From Chitinophagales bacterium (lineage in GTDB: Bacteria; Bacteroidota; Bacteroidia; Chitinophagales; UBA10324), in contig JAIBAY010000002.1 in NCBI GenBank assembly GCA_019694975.1, positions 323,252-387,251 on the forward strand: a DNA stretch of 64,000 bases, read 5' to 3'. A program made the translations under genes and the position numbers. Under the pieces are notes generated by a model. The model searched no databases. It saw nothing but the letters and a program-made list of their open reading frames with translations, and was not told the origin of the DNA. This document shows, one piece after another, positions 27,723-36,117 of this stretch; position 1 is the stretch's first letter, and each line of letters opens with the position of its first letter.

Positions 27723-29666
27723 CTATCCGTCGGAAGGTATTTCCTTCAGGTTAATCTGTGCAGGCTGACCGAGTATTAACGGGAATTTCTCTACGGTCAC
27801 ATTGCTGGTATCCAATCCGAAGGCGGATTCCTCAGTCATGGATATATGCTTGAGATAGAAATAAAAATCCATGATTATCTTATCGAAGAACGATAATTCA
27901 TTTTCATTGGAAAGGTATTTTTCCATTACCACAAACCTGAAGTCGCCGGCAATATGCTTGCGGCGCAACGATTCATACTGAGAGATGATATCCACTCTTT
28001 TCTCTTTGACCAGCGTCTCCACCACTTTCTTAAAAAACAGGTTCAATCGCGGCGCCACGCGAAAACCAAGTTTGAATTCTATGCGGATCACCTTATTGGG
28101 AACCAGTATATCCACAGAATAATCCATCCTGTAAGGTTCATCCATCACATCCACATGTATCAGCCAGTAAATATCAGCCCGCTTGGGTTGTTTGTTGAAA
28201 ATAGAGTAAATCACCTTATCCTCAATCTGTGTCTTGTAATCGGCGCTGGTCAGGTATATAAGATGTGATGCGTATTTCGGAATAGTCATGTCCTCACTCA
28301 GTTCCTTCAGCGAAGGCAGGTATTCATCTACCGGAATAAATTCAAGGTACCTGTTTTTGATTTTTCTTGCTTTAAACCAGGTAAACATGACTGAGAATAA
28401 CAGGAATGCAATAAACAGTGTGACATAACCGCCATGCGGAAACTTGCTGAGGTTCGCGATGAAGAAAGAAATTTCAACCGTAAAGAAAGTGCCGCCTACA
28501 AGCGCTGTTGTTACCCATGAACCGTGTTTAACATACCAATAAGTGCTGAATAAAATGGTAGTCATCATCATGGTGATGGTGATAGCCAATCCGTAAGCAG
28601 CCTCCATATTGGCAGATTTTCTGAAATACATTACTACCATTACGCAGCCTGCAAACAAGAACCAATTCACGCTTGGAATGTACACCTGACCGCGCTGCAC
28701 TGTCGGAAAGATGATGCGCACCTTTGGCCAGATATTAAGCCGCATCGCTTCGCTGATAAGCGTATACGAACCGGAGATGAGTGCCTGGCTGGCAATTACG
28801 GAAGCCGCCGTTGCTATGATAATACCAAATATCACAAACCATGAAGGCATGATTCCATAAAACGGATTTCCCTCCAGCACCAATCCCTGGTGACGCATCA
28901 GCCATGCACCTTGTCCGAAATAGTTCAGCAGCAGGCATGACTTTACAAATATCCAGCTCACACGGATATTCTTTCTGCCACAGTGGCCAAGATCAGAGTA
29001 CAGCGCTTCCGCACCTGTGGTACAAAGGAAAACAGCGCCTAAAAGCCAAAACCCATTGGGATGCTTCACAAGCAGATCAAATGCATACACCGGATTTACC
29101 GCTTGCAGAATGGCCGGGTGTTCCAATATTTTCACTCCACCTAAAATACCCAGCATGGAAAACCACAGAAACATGATCGGGCCAAAAGAACTGCCTACCA
29201 ACCGTGTTCCGGCACGCTGAAATACAAACAAAAAAGTGATAATAGCTACAATGATAGGAATAGTGTTCAGCCCCGGACTATAAATCTTTAATCCTTCCAC
29301 TGCAGCCGAAACAGTGATGGCCGGCGTAATGATACCGTCTGCCAACAATGTACAACCGCCGATGATAGCAGGATAGATGAGCCATTTAGCCCTTTTACGG
29401 ACCAGCGCATAGAGCGAAAAAATACCTCCCTCGCCTTTATTGTCCGCCTGAATGGTGAGCACGATATATTTCAGCGTTGTCTGTATCGTGAGTGTCCAGA
29501 ATACACAGGATATGCCGCCAAGAACGAGATATTTGTCTATGGGCTCATGTCCCATAATGGCAGAGATTACATACAAAGGCGAGGTGCCGATATCTCCATA
29601 AATAATTCCGAGAGTGATTAATAAGCCTGCAAAGGAGAGCTTATTATTACCGTGCTTCGATTCCAA
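27723..29666 (-). CDS. kup: KUP-family potassium:proton symporter
   Basis: 647 aa, close to the E. coli Kup length. The N-terminus carries the family signature LITLGIIYGDIGTSPLYV, followed by about 12 membrane segments (for example GCTLLADGIITPAITVSAA, GAEALYSDLGHCGRKNI) and a cytoplasmic tail of roughly 190 residues. The only possible start before the signature is TTG at 29666. A TGA lies directly upstream in frame and no ATG occurs until about residue 38, so the TTG start is well supported. A TACATTTG promoter element lies 23 bp upstream. It imports K+ driven by the proton gradient. Confidence 0.95.
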   Translation of the reverse strand: MESKHGNNKLSFAGLLITLGIIYGDIGTSPLYVISAIMGHEPIDKYLVLGGISCVFWTLTIQTTLKYIVLTIQADNKGEGGIFSLYALVRKRAKWLIYPAIIGGCTLLADGIITPAITVSAAVEGLKIYSPGLNTIPIIVAIITFLFVFQRAGTRLVGSSFGPIMFLWFSMLGILGGVKILEHPAILQAVNPVYAFDLLVKHPNGFWLLGAVFLCTTGAEALYSDLGHCGRKNIRVSWIFVKSCLLLNYFGQGAWLMRHQGLVLEGNPFYGIMPSWFVIFGIIIATAASVIASQALISGSYTLISEAMRLNIWPKVRIIFPTVQRGQVYIPSVNWFLFAGCVMVVMYFRKSANMEAAYGLAITITMMMTTILFSTYWYVKHGSWVTTALVGGTFFTVEISFFIANLSKFPHGGYVTLFIAFLLFSVMFTWFKARKIKNRYLEFIPVDEYLPSLKELSEDMTIPKYASHLIYLTSADYKTQIEDKVIYSIFNKQPKRADIYWLIHVDVMDEPYRMDYSVDILVPNKVIRIEFKLGFRVAPRLNLFFKKVVETLVKEKRVDIISQYESLRRKHIAGDFRFVVMEKYLSNENELSFFDKIIMDFYFYLKHISMTEESAFGLDTSNVTVEKFPLILGQPAQINLKEIPSDG

Positions 29667-29688
29667 TCAGCGCTTTTATTTGAGGGCT

Positions 29689-29717
29689 CAAATGTAATAA
29701 GAAAAATGACCGGCAAA
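29689..29717 (-). promoter_or_regulatory. Promoter of kup
   Basis: On the minus strand TTTG (29717-29714), 17 bp, then TACATTTG (29696-29689). The -7 box is a full consensus match and the spacer is two shorter than usual. The predicted transcript start near 29682 leaves a leader of about 16 nt before the TTG start. Confidence 0.45.
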
Positions 29718-29765
29718 TAACTATCTCTGTTGGCCAATGGCAGCTATTCATGTCTTTACGGTATG

Positions 29766-30263
29766 TTATGACATTGATTTTTCTTTCGGAAGACTTATAC
29801 GTGCAAACATCCAGCTTTGGGAAAGAGGGACTTCCCATTTTTCATCCAGCTCTTTTTTGGAAGAAACTGAATTATAGAACACGATGGTTCCGGCATGAAT
29901 CGTCCCGTTATCAAAGAGCTGTTGCATATTTTGCATGGGCGCCACCTGAACTTCAGCGCCATCTTTCCATGCCAGCATCAGCCTGTCGAACAGCCGCACC
30001 GCATATTCTTTTTCCAGTGCATGGATAAAATGAACTGATTTATCTATGGAACACCCACTTGCCCCAGCTTCCGATTCATCTACCATTAAGACAATAAAAC
30101 GATTGTAACGCACTTCGCCTGCTGCTTTCAGCTTTGTGCCATGTGCCGACCATTCTTTACAAAAATGCCGGATTGCGATACTGATATCGCTTACTTCCAC
30201 ATCTGTAAAAATCCGGTTGCTGAGGTAGATCCACACTCTTGACGATTCATCAAAATGCTGCAT
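29766..30263 (-). CDS. Conserved Bacteroidota hypothetical protein
   Basis: 165 aa, cytoplasmic alpha/beta. Conserved-looking features are SRVWIYLSNR at the start, FCKEWSAHGTKLKA, EVRYNRFIVLMVDES, ASGCSIDKSVHFI and a W near the end (KWEVPLSQSWMFAR). I recall homologues throughout Bacteroidota, sometimes labelled 'ABC transporter ATPase' in error: it has no Walker motifs. The Cys-Ser-Ile-Asp-Lys-Ser segment might be an active or binding site. Function unknown. It lies upstream of kup in the same direction with a 99-bp gap that contains the kup promoter. Confidence 0.8.
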   Translation of the reverse strand: MQHFDESSRVWIYLSNRIFTDVEVSDISIAIRHFCKEWSAHGTKLKAAGEVRYNRFIVLMVDESEAGASGCSIDKSVHFIHALEKEYAVRLFDRLMLAWKDGAEVQVAPMQNMQQLFDNGTIHAGTIVFYNSVSSKKELDEKWEVPLSQSWMFARISLPKEKSMS

Positions 30264-30292
30264 AGTGTATTTCGTTTTATGAAGGGAGACTT

Positions 30293-30300
30293 CAAAGATA
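30293..30300 (-). promoter_or_regulatory. Candidate -7 element upstream of the hypothetical gene
   Basis: The minus strand reads TATCTTTG, matching TAnnTTTG, 30 bp before the ATG at 30263. No convincing -33 is present. Confidence 0.35.
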
Positions 30301-30351
30301 CAACACGGCGATATTAATCAGGGTGCATGATTTGCAAGCAGCGCATCCTGG

Positions 30352-32607
30352 TCAATCAGCTACCAGCAATGGCCTTGTGATGCTTTTGCCGTTCACATCA
30401 ACGGTGAGGAGGTAATAGCCAGGCGGCAATGCTCCAATGTTCATGAGAATATTATTTTGTCCGCTGATCACTGCAGCGTATTGCTGCACTACCCTTTCAC
30501 CCAATGCATCACTGACCGTACACTGTGCCCGGTCATCATTTTCATCAGACAGGAAACTGATGGTTATTCTTTGATTTGCGGGCTGCGGAAAGATCAGCAC
30601 ATTATCTTCTATCGACGGCAGGTCTTCCGGATCAGGTATGCTGACTTCGGCGTATTTCTGTACACCCTGTTTCAAAAAACAATTGAGCACCACTTCCTGT
30701 GCATTATCATCAAGCTCCAGCTTAAAATTGTTTAACTGCAACTGCAGGCTCCCGATTGCCGCAGCATAAAGCGGGTTTTTCACCTGGTTAGTGTCTTCAG
30801 CAGGATCTGTGGACAGATTAAAAAATTCAGCCGTCTCATGGCTGCATCCATATTGTATATATTTTTCATGCAGTGTTCTCACCGAACGCAATGAAGGAAG
30901 CGCGGCAGTAAACGGATCGTAAACAGATTCAAAGTAATAGCTGTTACGAAGCACTGTTCCTTCCACCAGATCTTTCAGCGAAGCACCATCAAAAGAATAA
31001 CCATCGTGTATTCCTGCCGCTTCAAGAATCGTCGGTGCAAGGTCAACATTCAAGGCTAACTGACTGTCGATAACAGTTGCAGCCGGAAACCAGGCCGGGA
31101 AACGGATAAACAGCGGAACACGGGACGATGGCTCATAGGCAAACCGCTTAAGGAATAATCCATGTTCACCGAACATCGTTCCATTATCGCTGGTGAAAAT
31201 TATGAGTGTGTTATCGATAATATTTAGCTGCGTCAACTTGTCCAGTATCTTCCCGATGGCAACATCGAGGCCTGCCAGCATTTCATAATAAGGCTGATAT
31301 TCGGATGCAATTTCCTGCTGACCGATATAGTAAGCTTCGGAAAGGTTATACAGGAAGGACGGGAAGTTGGATTTATAGTGGGCGGTATTGGCAGGAACCG
31401 GCATTGCTTCACCATCAAACAAACCATCAAACGGCTGCTGGGGAATGAACGGATTGTGTGGTGCATGATAACCAACTGTCACAAAGAAATTCTTGTCCGC
31501 ATTACGGTTGAGGAATGCCAGTGTAGTATCGGTGACAATATCCGTATCGTGGCCGGGTATGGTGGCAAGCGTACCATTGTAGTTATACTTCAGGTTGTTG
31601 TACTCATCAATACCACTGTTAACTTTCGTCGCAAACCAATAGTCGTAGCCCGGCTGTGGTTTAACTGCCATGTGATACTTCCCGATCCAGCCTGTATAGT
31701 AGCCGGCACTGTCGAGAATTTTTGCCGTTGTCGGCAGGTAATCATAGATCGTCTCTGAATTGTTGGTAGCACCGTTTTTATGTGGATACAACCCAGTAAC
31801 AATGCTGCCACGGCTCGGGATGCAATAGGATTGCACGCAAAAGCTGTTTCTGAAATTAATTCCTTCCTCTGCTATGCGATCAATATTGGGACTATGAAAA
31901 AAAGACGGGCCCCCATTGCAACTGTAACTGTCATAGCGCGCATCATCCAGAATAATCATTAAGATATTCGGCCTGCCAGTAATTTGAAAAGATGACGGCG
32001 CAGACCATTTGCCCGTTGTATCTTCACAGGAAGCCGCCTGGCAGGTATAGACTGTGCCCGTCAATAAATTCTGTAAGGTGACAGTGGTGTTTACACCGGT
32101 GAAAACATAGGTCCAGGTCAGTTCTGTACTTTTTCGATAACGCAGTTGATTAAAAGGTGTGTTACAACTTCCTGCGCTCCAGCTTATCGCAGCAGCAGCC
32201 GGTGGCATGACCTCAATACCTGAAATTACCGGCGGTGCACAGTAGGACGTGGTTGCCTTGATGCTTTTATATCCGCTTGTTTTGTTGTTATTGCAAAATG
32301 CAGCAACCGCGAAATTGTATTTAACGCCGGGCTCCAGTCCGCTGAAAGTATAAGCCGTACTCATTGCCACATTTACTACCGGTGACCAATCTGTTGCGGA
32401 CTGCTTTTTAAATTTTACTCCATAATAGGATACACCAGCCACAGCATTCCAGCTGAGCGTGACCTGGCAGGATGTAATATTTGCGGCTGTAACAGATGAT
32501 GGTTTAGGCAGCAAACAATTACCGGCAAAAACCGTGGGTGCGATAAGCAAAAGTTGCGACAGGAATAAACAAATTATACAGGCTGATTTACTGATCAACT
32601 TCATCAT
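30352..32607 (-). CDS. Secreted sulfatase with two N-terminal FnIII domains and T9SS sorting domain
   Basis: 751 aa. After the signal peptide come two fibronectin type III domains (about 35-120 and 123-210; SCQVTLSWNAVAGVSYYGV, LEPGVKYNFAVAAF). The alkaline-phosphatase-fold sulfatase occupies about 213-640. NILMIILDDARYDSY supplies the metal-binding Asp pair (221-222). CIPSRGSIVTG at 262-272 is the C-x-P-S-R signature whose Cys must be converted to formylglycine. DNGTMFGEHG supplies the distal Asp-Asn pair. A type A sorting domain ends the protein. It probably removes sulfate from polysaccharides or sulfated glycans outside the cell. The maturase is not in this window. Confidence 0.93.
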   Translation of the reverse strand: MMKLISKSACIICLFLSQLLLIAPTVFAGNCLLPKPSSVTAANITSCQVTLSWNAVAGVSYYGVKFKKQSATDWSPVVNVAMSTAYTFSGLEPGVKYNFAVAAFCNNNKTSGYKSIKATTSYCAPPVISGIEVMPPAAAAISWSAGSCNTPFNQLRYRKSTELTWTYVFTGVNTTVTLQNLLTGTVYTCQAASCEDTTGKWSAPSSFQITGRPNILMIILDDARYDSYSCNGGPSFFHSPNIDRIAEEGINFRNSFCVQSYCIPSRGSIVTGLYPHKNGATNNSETIYDYLPTTAKILDSAGYYTGWIGKYHMAVKPQPGYDYWFATKVNSGIDEYNNLKYNYNGTLATIPGHDTDIVTDTTLAFLNRNADKNFFVTVGYHAPHNPFIPQQPFDGLFDGEAMPVPANTAHYKSNFPSFLYNLSEAYYIGQQEIASEYQPYYEMLAGLDVAIGKILDKLTQLNIIDNTLIIFTSDNGTMFGEHGLFLKRFAYEPSSRVPLFIRFPAWFPAATVIDSQLALNVDLAPTILEAAGIHDGYSFDGASLKDLVEGTVLRNSYYFESVYDPFTAALPSLRSVRTLHEKYIQYGCSHETAEFFNLSTDPAEDTNQVKNPLYAAAIGSLQLQLNNFKLELDDNAQEVVLNCFLKQGVQKYAEVSIPDPEDLPSIEDNVLIFPQPANQRITISFLSDENDDRAQCTVSDALGERVVQQYAAVISGQNNILMNIGALPPGYYLLTVDVNGKSITRPLLVAD

Positions 32608-32771
32608 ACATGCATTGCTTTATCTTTCCGCGGCATTTTTAATATTAAGCAAATGCAATGATACACCTACGGCAGGAAGATTTAAATTAATTTTTATCGC
32701 CCTGATTGTTTTGTTAACAACTGCCGGAATTTGCAGTTCCGATAGAAAAAATACAACATACCTATCCTTGC

Positions 32772-34712
32772 TCAGGTCTTAATGAATTTTTTTACTACTA
32801 CCGTGTTGCCTTCCATGGCCCTCACAAAGTAAATGCCCATGGGAAGATCGCTGAGATTCACCAGGATGGTCCCCTCAGCTTTTTGCTGAGCAGGAATCGT
32901 TTTCACCACACGGCCTGACATATCAGTTATAGAAAGCTTTCCTGATAACATGTTGCTGATTGCATAAGTCACCGACAATTCATCTATCGCAGGGTTAGGG
33001 AAAATGGAAAACAGGATATTGTCCTTTACAGGAACATCCACTTCTGTAACCACATCATTGGCTGATAATATCCAGAGATCCGGATCAAATATCACCTCAT
33101 CAGGAATAAACCCTGCGTCAACATTAAATGCCTGGCCTGCATAGGTGTTCAAGAGTCTGACAATTGTATCGTGGGTAGCATCTTTCAGTTCGACCGGGAC
33201 AGGCATTTCAAAAAATGAAACTGACGGATCAGACTGTGACTGGTTGACTGTGATCTTTGTTATTGTTCCGTCAGGATACCAGGAGAGATGATAAGTCGGA
33301 TAGCCTTCCTGGTAATACCATTGATTAAAAAAAACAGTCAGGTCAGTTCCGCTTGCTGCTTCCATGTGTGCAATAAGGTCCGGTGTTTTCGCATAACCGT
33401 AAGCAAGCGACGGATCATTCAGATAAGATTTGAGTCCTTCAAAAAAAACAGAATCACCCAGTTGCCAGCGCAGCATGTGCAGCACATACGCGCCTTTTGC
33501 GTAGGAAAGCCGTCCGTCGAAGATGCGGTTCACATCCGTGGTATCGGGGCACAGCACTGAACCATCAGGCGCACTAACAATATAGTCGCGGTTTCCCTGC
33601 TTCCACGATTGCCAGTTCCATGGATACAGGAATTGCTGTGTCAGTCCCTCAAAAAAGGTGGCAAATCCTTCATTCAGCCAGATATCTTCCCAACTGCCAC
33701 AGGTAACCTTATCGCCAAACCACTGGTGGGCGCATTCATGGGCAATCAGCCATTCATCAAAAGCAACGCAGTAAGTCATGGTCTGATGTTCCATGCCTCC
33801 ACCCCATCCAAATTGACAATGCCCGTATTTTTCATTGGCAAAAGGGTAATCAACCGTTAGCATGCCATACAACTCTATCACGGGAACAATTGCCGGCGTT
33901 AAACTTTGCGCTGTTGCAAGATCTTCAGGATATACATAATTGAGAATCTCGAGTTGCGCTCCATTAGACAGGGTAGCATAATCACTGTAAGATGCATAAT
34001 TCGTTACGGCAATAGCTACCAGGTAAGCGGCAATAGGATACCGGCTTCTCCAGTGATATGACTTTGCGTTGCCATTCTGCGCTTCCGCTATCAGCACGCC
34101 GTTGCTTCCATCACGGTAGTTTTGCGGACAAGTGACAATGATATCAATAGAATCAATCTTATCGTTCAAACTCTGCTTGCAAGGCCACCAGTCTTTGGCG
34201 CCAAACGGTTCGCTGAGCGTCCACAATATGGGTGTTCCATTATGTGAAGACTGAATAAATGAACCAAATCCTGAACCTACAGGCGCGCCCTGATAATAAA
34301 CTGTGAGCGAATCCAGCGTACCTTCTGCCACCTCTGCCGGCAAATCAATCACCAGCAGGTTATCCGGTTGCTGATTAAAGGTAACTGCATTACCATGATA
34401 GAGCACAGAGTCGGTCATCATCGCGGCGCTGAAATCAAATTCCACGGAGCTGAAGCCGGCCTGCTTAGGAATGAAGTAGGTGGTAATGTTGCCGCTTATG
34501 TAATAAACATTCGGATTAATCTTCCAGTCGCAACGGTGATACGTGACATTGTAGTTATCCTGCGTACGTGTTGTATGAATGCCGGGAAAAGCGGAATGCG
34601 ACTTTTGTTCCATAGCGGCTATTTTTTTTATCCGCTCAGCGTAAACATTTTCCTGTGCCCTGACCTGCAGCATTCCGGCAATCACAAGCGCTATCGTGAT
34701 TAATATTTTCAT
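32772..34712 (-). CDS. Secreted M1-family aminopeptidase with T9SS sorting domain
   Basis: 646 aa. A signal peptide ends at VRAQ (20). The N-terminal beta domain runs to about 240. The catalytic domain has HECAH at 325-329 with the second Glu in WLNEGFATFFE (348), and the exopeptidase substrate-binding loop as GGMEHQ at 305-310 in place of the textbook GAMEN. The length after the catalytic domain is short (no large HEAT-like C-terminal domain), and a type A sorting domain closes the protein (IFPNPAIDELSVTY, LPMGIYFVRAME, VVKKFIKT). It trims peptides produced by secreted proteases such as the M36-like one at 23.4 kb. Confidence 0.93.
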   Translation of the reverse strand: MKILITIALVIAGMLQVRAQENVYAERIKKIAAMEQKSHSAFPGIHTTRTQDNYNVTYHRCDWKINPNVYYISGNITTYFIPKQAGFSSVEFDFSAAMMTDSVLYHGNAVTFNQQPDNLLVIDLPAEVAEGTLDSLTVYYQGAPVGSGFGSFIQSSHNGTPILWTLSEPFGAKDWWPCKQSLNDKIDSIDIIVTCPQNYRDGSNGVLIAEAQNGNAKSYHWRSRYPIAAYLVAIAVTNYASYSDYATLSNGAQLEILNYVYPEDLATAQSLTPAIVPVIELYGMLTVDYPFANEKYGHCQFGWGGGMEHQTMTYCVAFDEWLIAHECAHQWFGDKVTCGSWEDIWLNEGFATFFEGLTQQFLYPWNWQSWKQGNRDYIVSAPDGSVLCPDTTDVNRIFDGRLSYAKGAYVLHMLRWQLGDSVFFEGLKSYLNDPSLAYGYAKTPDLIAHMEAASGTDLTVFFNQWYYQEGYPTYHLSWYPDGTITKITVNQSQSDPSVSFFEMPVPVELKDATHDTIVRLLNTYAGQAFNVDAGFIPDEVIFDPDLWILSANDVVTEVDVPVKDNILFSIFPNPAIDELSVTYAISNMLSGKLSITDMSGRVVKTIPAQQKAEGTILVNLSDLPMGIYFVRAMEGNTVVVKKFIKT

Positions 34713-34825
34713 GTTAGTGAAGAAGTGATGATGGAATAAAGTTATCGCTTTACAATGAATTGATGCTCATTCAAATTCTTTCGCGCATCAGGCATGATGA
34801 AATTACTGTCTGATAAGCGATAATC

Positions 34826-36022
34826 TCACCATGCCTTATCCCTGAAAAACAGTTCAAAGTCTTTTGGATTATACGTTGCAGGAAATTCGCCATGGAGGAT
34901 AAGACTTGCCATCACATTCCCAACACCATCGGCACACATCGCCGACCATCCGTTTGGTGCGGTGATAAATAAACGTTCATCCACTTTACCGATGTATGGG
35001 TTTTTATGATGTTGTGTACGGGGAAGAATACAGCGTTTGCTGGTATGACCCTCCACCTTCAGGTAAGGCATGATGATTTGCAGATGCTGTAACATTCTTT
35101 CTTCATACGCTTGGCTGTCGCCGAAACGAAACCAGTCTTGTATCGCCGGCAGATCATTGCTGAAGAAAATATCTTCCGGAAGGTTGCAGCCCATCTTCAG
35201 GTAATAATTACCGTCAGGATATTGAATGGGTTGTGTAGCATAGATGCCTTCCACCTCACCATCATCCAACTCATACAGCAAGGATGGCATAAGCGATAGT
35301 CTTGTTGCTTCTTCCCTGCTGACTTTTGCCAGCAATACGGTTTCACTTTTTATGACAAGATCAATTGGTTGCTCGAGCAGATTCGAAAAATTAGTGAATG
35401 CACCGGCGGCAAGAACAACGCTGGCAGCTTCGTATTGGTTGCCTTCCTGTGTAGTTACTTCAGCGCAATGTTTCCGGTAACGAATCCCTTTCACCGTTTC
35501 CCTGATAACTGTACCTTCATTTTTCTCAAATACTTTCAGCTGCGCGCTGATCATCATCGGCGGACTGATATAACCTGACGGCGAAAGTTCAGACATTCCT
35601 TTTGCTGATGCAGGAAAATGAAACTCAGGAAAAGATGATTCTATTTCCCGCCCAGCTGCATACATCGTAGCCTCAACACCAAAACGGCGGCTACGCTCAA
35701 CTGCTCTATCAAGATAATCGTCGGTGCCAAGAGGATGCACATACAGGCAGCCCGACCCTTTATGAAACACGACTCCGCTTTCCTCCTGCAGACCCTCATA
35801 CTGTCTTACCGATTCGAGGTTCAATTGTGTCATCGCATCGGTTTGACCGATCAACCGCTGAACGCGGCCGCTGTCGTAGTGACTGGCAAACACAATGGCC
35901 TTGCTGTAATCTTCCGGCTCATCCGGCCCCACGATGGCAATCTTTCGCATTGACCTGCTCAGGTGGCGGGCAATAGCGCAACCGATAAGCCCCTTGCCTA
36001 CAATGAGGACATCATATTTCAT
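34826..36022 (-). CDS. FAD-dependent oxidoreductase (DAO family)
   Basis: 398 aa, cytoplasmic. The N-terminal dinucleotide-binding motif VLIVGKGLIGCAIARHLS fits GxGxxG. A second FAD contact, ASVVLAAGAFTN, lies near residue 205, and the C-terminal FAD loop reads ITAPNGWSAMCADGVGNVMA. The fold is that of glycine/sarcosine/D-amino-acid oxidases; the substrate amine is unknown. It sits alone between the M1 peptidase and the arylsulfotransferase-like gene, with gaps of about 100 bp on each side. Confidence 0.88.
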   Translation of the reverse strand: MKYDVLIVGKGLIGCAIARHLSRSMRKIAIVGPDEPEDYSKAIVFASHYDSGRVQRLIGQTDAMTQLNLESVRQYEGLQEESGVVFHKGSGCLYVHPLGTDDYLDRAVERSRRFGVEATMYAAGREIESSFPEFHFPASAKGMSELSPSGYISPPMMISAQLKVFEKNEGTVIRETVKGIRYRKHCAEVTTQEGNQYEAASVVLAAGAFTNFSNLLEQPIDLVIKSETVLLAKVSREEATRLSLMPSLLYELDDGEVEGIYATQPIQYPDGNYYLKMGCNLPEDIFFSNDLPAIQDWFRFGDSQAYEERMLQHLQIIMPYLKVEGHTSKRCILPRTQHHKNPYIGKVDERLFITAPNGWSAMCADGVGNVMASLILHGEFPATYNPKDFELFFRDKAW

Positions 36023-36117
36023 TTACTGTCAATTCTCCGGTGCCTGCTTCGATGGTGAAGCAACAACTTCAATCCATATTTTTCAGCAGCAATAAATATC
36101 GGTCTTAATCAAGTGTC

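Noticed and set aside
32954-34712. M1 peptidase GGMEH loop in place of GAMEN, as a sign of altered activity
   Set aside because: Variants with His at this position are, as far as I recall, usual in Bacteroidota M1 peptidases, and all zinc ligands are present, so it is ordinary.
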